DNA from: JAAXXJ01 sp964412455
GTDB taxonomy: Bacteria; Nitrospirota; UBA9217
DNA: 64,000 bases
Direction of reading: 5' to 3'
Assembly: GCA_964412455.1 (NCBI GenBank)
Contig: CAYPOT010000009.1
Span: forward strand, 1-64,000
Part shown: piece by piece, positions 9,343 through 18,117 of the stretch
Position numbering within the stretch: the first letter of the stretch is position 1
How the letters are laid out: each line of letters begins with the position of its first letter
The notes under the pieces: model-generated
Seen by the model: only the letters and a program-made list of their open reading frames with translations
Told to the model about the DNA's origin: nothing
Database searches by the model: none
Position numbers and translations under genes: made by a program

Positions 9343-10440
9343 ATGAACCTTATCCCCCGCAAGAAGACTCGTTCGATCGCCCTCGGCAGCGTGAAGATCG
9401 GCTGGGGCTCGCCGGTTGCCGTCCAGTCCATGTGCAACACGGACACTCGGGACGCCGACACCACGCTCGTGCAGATCCGGCGTCTTGAAGCAGCCGGTTG
9501 CGAGATCGTCCGGCTTGCCGTGCCCGACACCGAGGCCGCGAAGGCCATCGGGAAGATCCGGAAAGGTACGACCGTTCCGCTCGTGGCCGATATCCACTTC
9601 GATCACCGGCTTGCCCTCGAAGCGGTGAAGCAGGGCGTTGATGGCCTTCGCATCAATCCGGGCAATATCGGAGGCAGGGACAAGGTCGCGGAAGTAGTGA
9701 GCGCCTGCAAGGACCGGCGTCTTCCCATTCGCATCGGGGTGAACGCGGGATCGCTCGAGAAGCACCTGCTAGAAAAGTACGGCCACCCCACTCCTGAGGC
9801 TATCGTCGAGAGCGCGTTCGGCCATATTCGCATTCTTGAGGACCTGGATTACCGGGAGATCAAGGTCTCGCTCAAGGCGTCGGACGTTCTGACCACGGTC
9901 GAGGCCTACCGCCTGTTTGCGAAGCAGTCGGACTATCCTCTGCACATCGGCATCTCCGAGGCGGGCACGATCCACTCCGGCACGATCAAGTCGAGCGTCG
10001 GCCTCGGGATCCTGCTCGCCGAGGGCATCGGCGACACCATGCGGGTGTCGCTTACCGCGGACCCGGTCGAAGAGGTCCGCGTGGCCTACGGGATCCTTAA
10101 ATCGCTCAAGATCCGTGAGCGGGGAGTGAATCTTATCTCCTGCCCCACCTGCGGCAGGACCGAGATCAATATCATCGGCCTTGCCGAAGAAGTGGAGCGC
10201 AGGCTCGGCCATATCACCGAGCCGCTCACCGTCGCGGTCATGGGCTGCGTGGTGAACGGGCCGGGCGAAGCGCGCGAGGCCGACATCGGCATCGCCGGCG
10301 GCAAAGGCGTGGGCATGCTGTTCAAGCACGGCGAGATCGTGAAAAGGTTCGACGAGAAAGAACTGGCGGATGTGCTGGTGAGGGAAGTTGAGAAGATGGT
10401 TCAATTACGTTCAAAGTTCAAGGTTCAAAGTTCAAAGTAG
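9343..10440 (+). CDS. ispG: 4-hydroxy-3-methylbut-2-enyl-diphosphate synthase
   Basis: IspG reduces the MEP-pathway cyclodiphosphate to HMBPP using a [4Fe-4S] cluster. The TIM-barrel N-terminus has VQSMCNTDTRD and ADIHFDHRLAL. Cluster cysteines are visible in ISCPTCGRTEINI and in MGCVVNGPGEA. The length of 365 residues fits the short bacterial form. The last dozen residues (LRSKFKVQSSK) are translated from a tttcaaagttcaa-type tandem word and are probably not part of the ancestral protein. A diverged copy of the gene's 3' end recurs at 12121-12224. In related organisms ispG is often directly followed by proS; here about 8.5 kb separates them. Confidence 0.96.
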   Translation: MNLIPRKKTRSIALGSVKIGWGSPVAVQSMCNTDTRDADTTLVQIRRLEAAGCEIVRLAVPDTEAAKAIGKIRKGTTVPLVADIHFDHRLALEAVKQGVDGLRINPGNIGGRDKVAEVVSACKDRRLPIRIGVNAGSLEKHLLEKYGHPTPEAIVESAFGHIRILEDLDYREIKVSLKASDVLTTVEAYRLFAKQSDYPLHIGISEAGTIHSGTIKSSVGLGILLAEGIGDTMRVSLTADPVEEVRVAYGILKSLKIRERGVNLISCPTCGRTEINIIGLAEEVERRLGHITEPLTVAVMGCVVNGPGEAREADIGIAGGKGVGMLFKHGEIVKRFDEKELADVLVREVEKMVQLRSKFKVQSSK

Positions 10441-10473
10441 GACTTCATTTTGCCGGATACCATTCCTTTTCGT

Positions 10474-10502
10474 TTGCAATCAACGGGGTTCTCTGATAAA
10501 TT
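10474..10502 (+). promoter_or_regulatory. Weak candidate sigma-70 promoter for TumE-like pair
   Basis: TTGCAA at 10474-10479 and TAAATT at 10497-10502 are separated by 17 bases, upstream of the gene at 10553. The match is only partial. Confidence 0.35.
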
Positions 10503-10552
10503 AACACTATCGGCTGTAGGAGCGGTTAAAGCGCGCAGCCTGGAGGCATGCG

Positions 10553-10843
10553 ATGTCGACTATATCGATCAAAGGTGATTCTTCGGAAACAGTCAGGTCA
10601 CTCCTGACAAGTGCGTTGGACAGGGAAAAGCGCATTATTACTGACAGTTTGCGAACAACACGCGATAAGGTGAATGCCCTGGCAATAATGCTGTCGGTTG
10701 ATGTTGAAAAGCTGATGCGGGGCGAGATCGAGCATGCTGAATCAAAGGACATGCAATTAATCGAACTCGAAGGGGAAGTCGAACTGCTCAGGCATCTTGA
10801 GACAGAGCTCAGGGAACTTGAAACCCTTGAAATATGCAGATAA
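10553..10843 (+). CDS. Putative antitoxin partner of TumE-like toxin
   Basis: A 96-residue protein that is mostly helical and charged, with a likely coiled-coil C-terminal half (ELEGEVELLRHLETELREL). I do not recognise a named family or a clear DNA-binding motif. The stop overlaps the start of the TumE/DUF6516-like gene by 10 bases, which is the usual arrangement of a toxin-antitoxin pair. The antitoxin role is inferred from position and size only. It lies in the ispG-proS accessory block, just after ispG. Confidence 0.6.
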   Translation: MSTISIKGDSSETVRSLLTSALDREKRIITDSLRTTRDKVNALAIMLSVDVEKLMRGEIEHAESKDMQLIELEGEVELLRHLETELRELETLEICR

Positions 10844-11229
10844 AGGCATACCTTGACGGAATTCTCGATACACTTGCCGCGAATCCCCATGTGGAAGCCC
10901 AAAGTATTTCCTTTGAAGAACGCCCTCCCGATGCAGTCATCATAACAGGTATTGTCGCATTCATCGACGGCTCAAAACTGCATATCAAAGAATTCCTGGT
11001 CCTGAAACCCGCTCATGCGGCTATCCTCAAGTATGGCTATCACTACGTGTCGAGTAAAGGTGAATTGATCTTCCGATACGACAATGCGCTCGATCCCAAG
11101 GCGAGGGGATTGTCGACCTATCCGGAGCACAAACATGCTCCCGACGGATTAAAAGAAACCCGAAGACCATCGTGGCAGGATATTTTACGAGAAATTTCGA
11201 GCTCAATAGGCCAGTACATCAGGAAATAA
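10834..11229 (+). CDS. TumE/DUF6516-like toxin
   Basis: A 131-residue protein resembling the DUF6516 (TumE) toxin family. It has a beta-rich N-terminal half with a characteristic stretch LHIKEFLVL, then KYGYHYVSSKGELIFRYDN and a conserved HKHAPDG block near residues 106-112. Family members are found as small stand-alone toxins next to an antitoxin gene, matching the overlap with the upstream reading frame. The molecular target is not evident. The gene ends 18 bases before the broken proS 5' end. Confidence 0.7.
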   Translation: MQIKAYLDGILDTLAANPHVEAQSISFEERPPDAVIITGIVAFIDGSKLHIKEFLVLKPAHAAILKYGYHYVSSKGELIFRYDNALDPKARGLSTYPEHKHAPDGLKETRRPSWQDILREISSSIGQYIRK

Positions 11230-11247
11230 AACATTTTCGGAGACCCC

Positions 11248-11349
11248 ATGCGTTATTCCCGTTTGTTCATCCCCACCCTGAAAGAAGCCCCGACCGACGC
11301 CGAGGCGGTCTCGCACAAGCTCATGGTGCGCGCGGGCTTCGTGCGATAA
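11248..11349 (+). pseudogene. Duplicated 5' fragment of proS (33 codons)
   Basis: An ATG with an upstream ggaga site opens a frame whose 33 residues match the first 33 of the intact ProS at 19002, with one substitution (R for K at position 5). It then stops at TAA. At DNA level the first 40 or so bases differ at many synonymous positions, while the following stretch of about 43 bases (ccgaccgacgccgaggcg and on) is identical to the intact copy. It is a relic of a diverged proS allele displaced by insertion of the downstream DNA. No function is expected, although a short peptide could be translated. Confidence 0.93.
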
Positions 11350-11388
11350 TCGGCGCCCTGCGGCAGCGTATGATGTAAATAAATTTGA

Positions 11389-11417
11389 TTGACAATGGTT
11401 AGTATGAATATTATAAT
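11389..11417 (+). promoter_or_regulatory. Consensus sigma-70 promoter for vapBC
   Basis: TTGACA at 11389-11394 and TATAAT at 11412-11417, with 17 bases between, are both perfect consensus. They lie 50 bases upstream of the vapB start. An AT-rich stretch follows. Confidence 0.85.
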
Positions 11418-11466
11418 AAAGTATGATATATATTTTTGAATCGTATCTGATGGCAGGAGCGGGACA

Positions 11467-11712
11467 ATGAAAACGCTGATGAGCGAGAGGGGTCAGGTGG
11501 TGATCCCGAAAAAGATCCGGGAGACCATTCACCTCCATAAAGGCGACGAACTGGAGATCGAGGTGCGCGATGAGACGATCGTGCTGAAGCCGCTTCGCAG
11601 GTTCAAGGCCAAAAAATGGCAGGATTACGCCGGAATCGGTGAAGGCATCGTGGCTGCCCATCTCAAGGACAAGAAGAAGGAAAAAGCCGATGAAGATGCT
11701 TATTCTCGATAG
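11467..11712 (+). CDS. vapB: AbrB/SpoVT-type antitoxin (VapB family)
   Basis: An 81-residue protein with an N-terminal swapped-hairpin AbrB/MazE DNA-binding domain, visible as SERGQVVIPKKIRETI and GDELEIEVRDETIVLKPL (residues 6-45). It ends in a charged tail that would wrap the toxin. It overlaps the PIN-domain toxin gene by 23 bases and probably represses the consensus promoter upstream. It sits between the broken proS 5' end and the broken ispG 3' end. Confidence 0.88.
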   Translation: MKTLMSERGQVVIPKKIRETIHLHKGDELEIEVRDETIVLKPLRRFKAKKWQDYAGIGEGIVAAHLKDKKKEKADEDAYSR

Positions 11713-12109
11713 CTACGCACTGCTCTGTCTTTTCGATAAAAAGCGCAGGACGGAGAAGGAAGCGATAATGTCCTATCTTGAGGATGCGGGCAAAGGCAAG
11801 GCGAAGCTTTATATCAGCAAGATCAACGAAGGTGAAGTGTTTTATAAGCTCTATAAGTATTTCGGCGCCGAGATCGCGACCGGATTCAGGGCAGACCTCA
11901 AGCGGGGAATGTTCCCCCTGCATGTCGTGCCCGTGAATGATAAACGAATAGACGAAGCGTCCGTGATTAAGGCGAAATATCCGGTATCCTACGCCGACGC
12001 ATTTTGCATAGAACTTGCCAGGGACATGAACCTGCCTGTGGTGACAGGTGATCCGGAATTCGAGGCTGTGAAGGACCTGATAAAGCTACAGCCGCTTGCG
12101 GAACAGTAG
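11690..12109 (+). CDS. vapC: PIN-domain ribonuclease toxin VapC
   Basis: A 139-residue PIN-domain protein. The conserved acidic residues are in LILDSYALL (Asp near residue 6), the Glu-bearing segment KINEGEVFYKL, SYADAFCIELA (Asp about 102) and VVTGDPEF. PIN toxins cleave tRNA or rRNA when released by the antitoxin. I set the start at ATG 11690, which overlaps vapB and gives the usual MKMLILDS N-terminus; the longer frame runs backwards through vapB. Confidence 0.9.
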   Translation: MKMLILDSYALLCLFDKKRRTEKEAIMSYLEDAGKGKAKLYISKINEGEVFYKLYKYFGAEIATGFRADLKRGMFPLHVVPVNDKRIDEASVIKAKYPVSYADAFCIELARDMNLPVVTGDPEFEAVKDLIKLQPLAEQ

Positions 12110-12120
12110 CTCCTATGCGG

Positions 12121-12224
12121 ACTTTCCGCACGGCGAGATCGTGAAGAAGTCCGATGAGAAGGAATTGGCCGATGTGCTGGTGAGGGAAGTGGAAGATTTA
12201 GTTCGGCAAAAAAATAAAAGGTAA
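12121..12224 (+). pseudogene. Duplicated 3' fragment of ispG
   Basis: The stretch cacggcgagatcgtgaag and the following 80 bases align with the 3' end of ispG (10327-10405). They encode GEIVKKSDEKELADVLVREV, compared with GEIVKRFDEKELADVLVREV in the intact gene, and then a lysine-rich tail and TAA. There are many synonymous differences, so it comes from a diverged allele rather than a recent copy. It lies immediately after vapC and just before the AT-rich operon, so order here is proS 5' end, vapBC, ispG 3' end. Confidence 0.9.
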
Positions 12225-12293
12225 GATCGTATTTCGTTTGGTGTCTCTTACATTGATAAAATGCACCAATGTTGTTTAAGAGAGATTTCAATT

Positions 12294-13613
12294 ATGAAAA
12301 AATATTATGATCCTTTATATGGTGAAATCAAGCTAGATGAGCTTGTCTTTAGTATTATTGAAAAATGTCCTGAAATAAAGCGGCTCAGATATGTCGGCCT
12401 CATGAATTTCAAATCTTTGAGCATGCTACCTTTAACAAGCATCACGAGGTTAGAACATACAATTGGTCTATCGTACCTAGCACAATTATTTGCCGACTCA
12501 AATTCTTTTTCAAAAACATCGAGGAACAATTTAATCGTCGCTTCACTTTTTCATGATGTTAACAGCGCGTCATTTGGACATGCTATTGAATGGGCAGTGG
12601 ATCGCTATACGCCTTATAACCACGAAAAGGAAACCGAGTGGTTAGCTGATAAAGAAAAGACCTCGTTTTTAAACAAAAAGCCAATATTTATTGAGCAATA
12701 TGGTGTGACAAGATATGATTTGGAAAAAGAATATGGATTTAACTTGACTAAGGCTTATCAAATTATTAACGGAGTGGATTCATTTACAATTAACAATAAT
12801 GGAATAGATCTAGATAACGTTGACAACGTTTTTCGTATGGGTTTATACATGGGGCTGGAACCTTTCGAAAAGGGATGCCCTGTAAGGTTAGCCAAGAGTT
12901 TAAAGATAGTTGACGGGCGTGATAATTTTGTTATTAAAGAGGAAGCTATTGACTTAGTGATGACATGGTATCAATTAAGAGCGAATATTTACGGGAGATT
13001 TATTTACTCCGAAGAGTATATGGGTTATGAATATCTTTTATTTCAACTTATTGCTGAGTATGCAAAACACGTTGAGTTTGATAGCATAAGAAATCTTTTT
13101 AATTACACGGATGAAAATCTATTGTGGCATTTTTATGATAAGAAGAATTCGCTCCCGTCGGTAAGTAATATAGCGAGCATGTTATTATTGCATGATATTC
13201 CTAAGACATACGCAATATTGCGCTCAGATGAATTTGACAAAAAAGAAAAACTAATTAAACCTGGAATTCTAGATGCTATTGCCCAAAGTGTGAGTGAGTA
13301 TTTGCACAATTCTAAAGAGGTTTCGAACACATCATCAGGGGAAATATTTTTGCATTTAACGACAGACGATAGAAAAACCAACAGACAAATTGACTTTTAT
13401 GTAGAGAAGAGTGGAGAAGTTGTTAAGCAATCTATAGGTTTCGATAAGAGATACATTGTTATTGGTGTATTGGGGAAAAAAAATCTGTCAGAAAAAGTAA
13501 AAACGCTAATCGCAGAAAAAACCATTGAAAAGCTTAGAAGCAGTAATTTGGGTAATTTCGATAATATTGAATTCGTCGAATCAAATGCGTTAAAGCAAAA
13601 AGTGCTATTCTAG
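12294..13613 (+). CDS. HD-superfamily phosphohydrolase (dNTPase/SAMHD1-like)
   Basis: A 439-residue HD-domain protein. RLEHTIGLSYLA (His near residue 56) and SLFHDVNSASFGHAIEW (His-Asp near 87-88) supply the metal-binding HD residues. The N-terminal block YDPLYGEIKLDELVFSII resembles SAMHD1/dGTPase-like proteins, which hydrolyse dNTPs or related nucleotides. The substrate is unknown. It is the first gene of an AT-rich five-gene operon on the plus strand; the next gene starts 16 bases later. Codon use is strikingly AT-rich against the GC-rich core genes, a sign of transfer. The start at 12294 follows aagagag; an upstream ATG at 12261 is less likely. Confidence 0.8.
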   Translation: MKKYYDPLYGEIKLDELVFSIIEKCPEIKRLRYVGLMNFKSLSMLPLTSITRLEHTIGLSYLAQLFADSNSFSKTSRNNLIVASLFHDVNSASFGHAIEWAVDRYTPYNHEKETEWLADKEKTSFLNKKPIFIEQYGVTRYDLEKEYGFNLTKAYQIINGVDSFTINNNGIDLDNVDNVFRMGLYMGLEPFEKGCPVRLAKSLKIVDGRDNFVIKEEAIDLVMTWYQLRANIYGRFIYSEEYMGYEYLLFQLIAEYAKHVEFDSIRNLFNYTDENLLWHFYDKKNSLPSVSNIASMLLLHDIPKTYAILRSDEFDKKEKLIKPGILDAIAQSVSEYLHNSKEVSNTSSGEIFLHLTTDDRKTNRQIDFYVEKSGEVVKQSIGFDKRYIVIGVLGKKNLSEKVKTLIAEKTIEKLRSSNLGNFDNIEFVESNALKQKVLF

Positions 13614-13629
13614 CCGCACCTTTTAATTT

Positions 13630-14838
13630 ATGGAAAAGAAAAAAGATATTTCGCATTTTGATTTGCTTGATTGGAATTTTACTAGAGAAGATTCGAGACT
13701 CTACTTGCACAATTTCTGTTGGTATCCTTCAAGATTCATCCCAATAATCCCAGCCCACTTAATTCAAGCCCTAAGCAAGACCAATGAAACTGTGCTGGAT
13801 CCGTTTTGCGGAATAGGGACTACGTTAGTCGAGGCTTTGAAGCAGAGGCGAAATGCAATTGGCGTTGATTTAAATCCAATCGCATGCTTTGTCTCTAAAA
13901 CTAAAGGAAAAATATTGACAGGTCATAAAGTAAACCTGTCTCTAATTGAAGGCTTGTTAGAAAACCTGGCGCCGTTGAGTGGTGATGATCTATTCACAAA
14001 AAAACGCACAGGTAGAGGTCATTATAATTTACGGGAGAAGTCAATCCCAAATTACGCTGTCAATGTGGAATGGTTTCATCCCGAAACTTTAAAAATGCTT
14101 TCGCATATATACTATTCTGTCGAAGATCTTCCGAGAGGACTTACGAGGGATATATGCAAAATATTTTTTATTTCAATTCTCATGCAGTCCTCCGGGCACG
14201 ATTTGAATAAGCCATACACTTATTATGCAGACAATGTGAAGCCTAAAAAAGAAAAATTGATTAAAGACGCCTACAAACTATATGTGCAAAAATTGGATAA
14301 ATTTTTATGTGAATATAAGCTCATAGAGTTACCCGAGAAAAACAGGCTGGATTTTGCCGTATACAACGAAGATGCGAGAGGGTTAGAAGGTTTGGTGGAT
14401 AAAAAAGTTGACCTTATAGTTACTTCGCCTCCGTATTTAAATGTTACTGACTATACAACTGGCTTTAGGTTAGCTCATCTGTGGTATAGCTTTCAAAAGG
14501 ATATGCGTATTGAGGACATTAAAAGAAGAGAAATTGGTGCTCGATACAGGCGGAAGTCACGTAACAGTTTAAATGAATATGTCGGGGATATGCAGTCAGT
14601 CCTTTGCAAAATGGACAGCGTTTTAAAGACCAATGGGTATCTTTGCTTGATTCTTGGTGAATCACAAAAATACTCCAAGATTGTGAATAAGATAATAATG
14701 GACTTTATGTCGAACGAATTGCGGTTAGAATATATTGATTCTTTTAGTCGTGAGATAATAAAAAAATTCTTCATTCATCCAAATGGTGGGGGTGTCAGTA
14801 CAGAAGAAATTATTATTTACAGAAAAAAAAGAAAGTGA
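13630..14838 (+). CDS. DNA methyltransferase (N4-cytosine/N6-adenine type)
   Basis: A 402-residue AdoMet-dependent DNA methyltransferase. The AdoMet-binding motif I DPFCGIGTT is at residues 57-65, followed by GVDLNPIACF, and the catalytic motif IV TSPPYLNVTDY is near residue 265. Motif I precedes motif IV with about 200 residues between, where a target-recognition segment could lie. SPPY is frequent in m4C enzymes but does not prove specificity. No restriction endonuclease is adjacent. The gene lies between the HD protein and a membrane protein, with overlapping or near-touching ends, so the methylase is probably part of a shared system. Confidence 0.88.
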   Translation: MEKKKDISHFDLLDWNFTREDSRLYLHNFCWYPSRFIPIIPAHLIQALSKTNETVLDPFCGIGTTLVEALKQRRNAIGVDLNPIACFVSKTKGKILTGHKVNLSLIEGLLENLAPLSGDDLFTKKRTGRGHYNLREKSIPNYAVNVEWFHPETLKMLSHIYYSVEDLPRGLTRDICKIFFISILMQSSGHDLNKPYTYYADNVKPKKEKLIKDAYKLYVQKLDKFLCEYKLIELPEKNRLDFAVYNEDARGLEGLVDKKVDLIVTSPPYLNVTDYTTGFRLAHLWYSFQKDMRIEDIKRREIGARYRRKSRNSLNEYVGDMQSVLCKMDSVLKTNGYLCLILGESQKYSKIVNKIIMDFMSNELRLEYIDSFSREIIKKFFIHPNGGGVSTEEIIIYRKKRK

Positions 14839-14852
14839 GGTGTGTCTGCGCT

Positions 14853-15944
14853 ATGGAAAATCACATCGTCATGATGCCTAATATGATAATACCATATGGC
14901 TACGAAATAGTGCCAATTATGGCTTATCCTGCTGGTTTTATCTACAGATTTAGATTTGATGAGGAATGGCTTTCAGATAGGATAAAAGCCGATGTGTCTT
15001 CATTGTCAGCGAAAAAGGGTTATATCGTTTTCAGAGATCCAGAAAGCGCTACGTTTTACCCCATAAGGCATATCACAATCAAGGTGGCGCAAAGAATAGG
15101 TAAATACTATTATTTTGAATATGAATTAAATGAAATATTTGACTTTGATTCTAACGAAACATGGAGGACAAAGCAAATAACTCAATTTAATGACTCTTTT
15201 AAGAGTTTTCATGAATCAGAGTTTAAAGACAACATTCCTGGTAAAGATATGAAGCCCCTCGTATTTTTGACTAATTTTGCACCAACCATAAATAATGAAC
15301 ATGTCCAATTTACAAATCCATTGGAAAATGAGTTGGAGCGATGGGGAAATATAATTTCAATTATTAAAAATATAAAGTTTTATGAAAACGTAGAATTTAT
15401 AAAAATCCTTGATATAGTGCCAATGAAAAAGCGAGACGAGGAAGTGCAAGTTAAAGAGAATTATTTATTTGTACAAGAAGACGGCGATTATAAGTTGAGG
15501 ATATTTCAGCTTAAGCCTAAAGGATCGGTAGAAAGGATCGAACCGAAAGATATTGAAGTAAGATCAGACGACAAATATATTAGCGTCATAAGAAATAAAC
15601 AACGCGCAGTAGGGAAGTATGATGTGCTAAGTTTCGTTTTCCGCGTGCATGCCGGCAGTGGAGGCCAGAGAAGTTATTTAGATGTTCTACATGCTCCCAA
15701 AACAGAAGCAGCCCAGTACATTGCGCCGACACTGTATCTTCCAGTAGCTATTCAAGGAAAAAGAAAGCTAATGGTTATAAGAATTTTATTTGCCTTTGTC
15801 TTAGTCTCATTCTATCTTTTTCCTGAGGCTATAAGTTTCATATCTGATCACAGGATTGTGAAGGATTTTGCTATGGTCCTCTTCACTATTTCTGTGATAG
15901 ATATTCTGAAAGAAATACGGGACCTGTTTAAGGCGAATAGATAA
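14853..15944 (+). CDS. Unknown protein with C-terminal membrane hairpin
   Basis: I do not recognise this family. It is a protein of about 363 residues with a large soluble N-terminal part (about 300 residues, rich in strands, with FRFDEEWL and PLVFLTNFAPT). Two hydrophobic helices lie at the C-terminus (LFAFVLVSFYLFPEAISFI and DFAMVLFTISVIDIL), so it may be tail-anchored in the inner membrane. ATG at 14853 has gtgaggtg 10 bases upstream; a GTG at 14835 overlapping the methylase stop is the alternative. It overlaps the next gene by one base, implying cotranslation. A membrane effector or sensor is an inference. Confidence 0.7.
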   Translation: MENHIVMMPNMIIPYGYEIVPIMAYPAGFIYRFRFDEEWLSDRIKADVSSLSAKKGYIVFRDPESATFYPIRHITIKVAQRIGKYYYFEYELNEIFDFDSNETWRTKQITQFNDSFKSFHESEFKDNIPGKDMKPLVFLTNFAPTINNEHVQFTNPLENELERWGNIISIIKNIKFYENVEFIKILDIVPMKKRDEEVQVKENYLFVQEDGDYKLRIFQLKPKGSVERIEPKDIEVRSDDKYISVIRNKQRAVGKYDVLSFVFRVHAGSGGQRSYLDVLHAPKTEAAQYIAPTLYLPVAIQGKRKLMVIRILFAFVLVSFYLFPEAISFISDHRIVKDFAMVLFTISVIDILKEIRDLFKANR

Positions 15945-18085
15945 TGGTTATCGTTGGCCTAAACCTTGGTTCAACAGAATTTAATAAGAAATTACACGAC
16001 GGAGGCATCTGTATTGTTGTTGATGGTAAAGTAAAATTCGCAGTGGCTGAAGAGCGTATTTCGCGCAGAAAGCGCTCAGGCGGATTCAGGGAATCACTGG
16101 ACTATGCTCTTTCTTGTTTGAATTTAGATAGGAGTAATATCGATCTTGTTGTTTATTCAAGCTGTTGTGAGAGTATTAACAATAGCATTAACATCGCAGA
16201 ATTACAGAATATAAAATCAATTCCCTGTGACCATCATCTATCTCACGCTTTAAGTGTGTATCTGACATCTCCTTATGAAAAGGCACTTATTGCCGTTTTA
16301 GACGCAGGAGGAAATCTTCTCGGTAATGACAACCATAGTGACTGGTGGCTTCATTCCCGAGAGCAGCAATCATACTATGTCGCAGAAGGGAACAATGTCA
16401 CGCTAATTGATAGAGATTTTATCTTACCTGAAGCAGCAGGCATAGGGGAAATATATCGTGCCTTTACATATTATCTTGGGTGGGAATCTTCTCGATTTGC
16501 AGGCAAGACCATGGCGCTTGCCGCATATGGAGATCCTGGTGCATTTAAAGGTAACAACATATTTGACTTGGACATAAATGGGAACATACGCTCACATATA
16601 AAAAATAATCCGATAGAGCCCTTGTCTATGGTTGAGCAGTTACTCGATAGATATGGGAGAAAAAATGTGCCTCCTCGGAAAGATGGTCAACCGATTCTAC
16701 AAGTGCATAGTGATCTTGCTCGCTGGATACAAAATGAAACGGAGGACATAGTAACCGCAAAACTTAACTATTTAATGCGTAAGACAGGCATTTCTAATCT
16801 TTGTTTGGCAGGAGGAGTTGCCTATAATTGCTCGATGGTTGGAAAGATAATGAATAATACTATGGCAAATAATGTTTTTCTCCAGCCGGCATCGGGTGAT
16901 CAAGGTCAATGTCTTGGCAATGCCATGTTTGGATACACTCAAATTAGAAATGCTTGGATAAGAGTTAATCCATTCAATCCATATCTAGGATGCGGTATTG
17001 AAATAAACCATGATACAATTCGAGGCGCGTTAAAGAGTAATAATCAGGTTACAATTAATGCCCCGCGTGATATAGCAGTAACAACTGCAAAATTACTCTC
17101 GCAAGGAGAAATAGTGGCGTGGTTCCAAGATCGGAGTGAATTCGGTCCTCGTGCCTTGGGCAATCGAAGTATTCTTGCAAACCCCTGTCTTTCGAAGAGT
17201 AAGGAGAAATTGAATTCAATAAAGGGTCGTGAAGACTTTATGCCTTTTGCTCCGACTGTTCTATACGAAAGTGCAAAAGACTATTTTGTGATTTCCGATG
17301 AATGTCCTTTTATGACTGCAGCAGTTAAGGTGCGCCCAAACGTCAGAGAAACAATACCGGCAGCTGTCCATGTGGACGGAACATCTAGAGTCCAAACATT
17401 GAGAAAAGAAAATAATCCGCTATTTTACGATTTGATACATGAATTCTACAAGTTGACAAAAGTGCCATTAATTATTAATACTTCATTCAATGCAGCTGGT
17501 GAGCCTATTGTTGAAACACTTAATAATGCAATAGACACTTTTATGAAATTAGACATAAGATTTATGGTAGCTGGTTCGTTCCTTCTGGAAAAGCCATTGG
17601 TTAGAACATCTATGCCTAGTGTCAAAGATGCAGGTCGGTTGTTGGATATTGTATTTGGGGCGGATCTGATCGTCAACGAGACGGAATTAAGTGCGCTGCT
17701 TAGTGAGCGCTTTCCGGGAATTAAATCCTTTCCTAGAGATAAATTTTTGCTCAATGAAAAATTTATTAATTGGTTAAAAAACGGCAGAAAAACGACAACC
17801 ATTAGGTATAAGAAAGTGGGTATAGATTTCCCAGTGGCGACATGTTTGCCGCTAATTCCGACAAAAGATTTTTCAAAAAATCGAGGTGAAGCGCCAGTTG
17901 GCTTTTTGAAAATAAGAAAATATATAATAAAAAAATATCGGGATCTTAATGAAACAGATGCTCGTAATGATGGATTTAAAACTCTAACGGAGCTAAGAAG
18001 TGTTCTTTTCGATATCTATGGTGCTATACAAGAAGATGACTATGTTTCTATATACTATGTTCAAATAAAAAATAATCCAAGTTAA
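15944..18085 (+). CDS. NodU/CmcH/TobZ-family carbamoyltransferase
   Basis: A 713-residue O-carbamoyltransferase that would use carbamoyl phosphate and ATP, via carbamoyl-AMP, to carbamoylate a hydroxyl group. The N-terminal Kae1-like domain has DGGICIVVDGKVKFAVAEER, the metal-site DHHLSHAL (about residues 91-98) and AGKTMALAAYGDP. The C-terminal YrdC-like domain has SEFGPRALGNRSILA (about 397-411), FMPFAPTVL and IINTSFNAAGEPIV. About 140 further residues extend past the usual end. Relatives modify antibiotics, Nod factors, and in some viruses hydroxymethylcytosine in DNA. Placement beside a DNA methyltransferase makes nucleic-acid modification plausible, but no hydroxylase is seen nearby. Confidence 0.88.
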   Translation: MVIVGLNLGSTEFNKKLHDGGICIVVDGKVKFAVAEERISRRKRSGGFRESLDYALSCLNLDRSNIDLVVYSSCCESINNSINIAELQNIKSIPCDHHLSHALSVYLTSPYEKALIAVLDAGGNLLGNDNHSDWWLHSREQQSYYVAEGNNVTLIDRDFILPEAAGIGEIYRAFTYYLGWESSRFAGKTMALAAYGDPGAFKGNNIFDLDINGNIRSHIKNNPIEPLSMVEQLLDRYGRKNVPPRKDGQPILQVHSDLARWIQNETEDIVTAKLNYLMRKTGISNLCLAGGVAYNCSMVGKIMNNTMANNVFLQPASGDQGQCLGNAMFGYTQIRNAWIRVNPFNPYLGCGIEINHDTIRGALKSNNQVTINAPRDIAVTTAKLLSQGEIVAWFQDRSEFGPRALGNRSILANPCLSKSKEKLNSIKGREDFMPFAPTVLYESAKDYFVISDECPFMTAAVKVRPNVRETIPAAVHVDGTSRVQTLRKENNPLFYDLIHEFYKLTKVPLIINTSFNAAGEPIVETLNNAIDTFMKLDIRFMVAGSFLLEKPLVRTSMPSVKDAGRLLDIVFGADLIVNETELSALLSERFPGIKSFPRDKFLLNEKFINWLKNGRKTTTIRYKKVGIDFPVATCLPLIPTKDFSKNRGEAPVGFLKIRKYIIKKYRDLNETDARNDGFKTLTELRSVLFDIYGAIQEDDYVSIYYVQIKNNPS

Positions 18086-18117
18086 TTAGTTGCTCTGCTA
18101 AACGACAAAACACAAAA

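Noticed and set aside
12261..12293. Upstream ATG for the HD-domain gene
   Set aside because: The 11 extra residues lack a ribosome binding site, while ATG 12294 has aagagag upstream and gives a family-like N-terminus.
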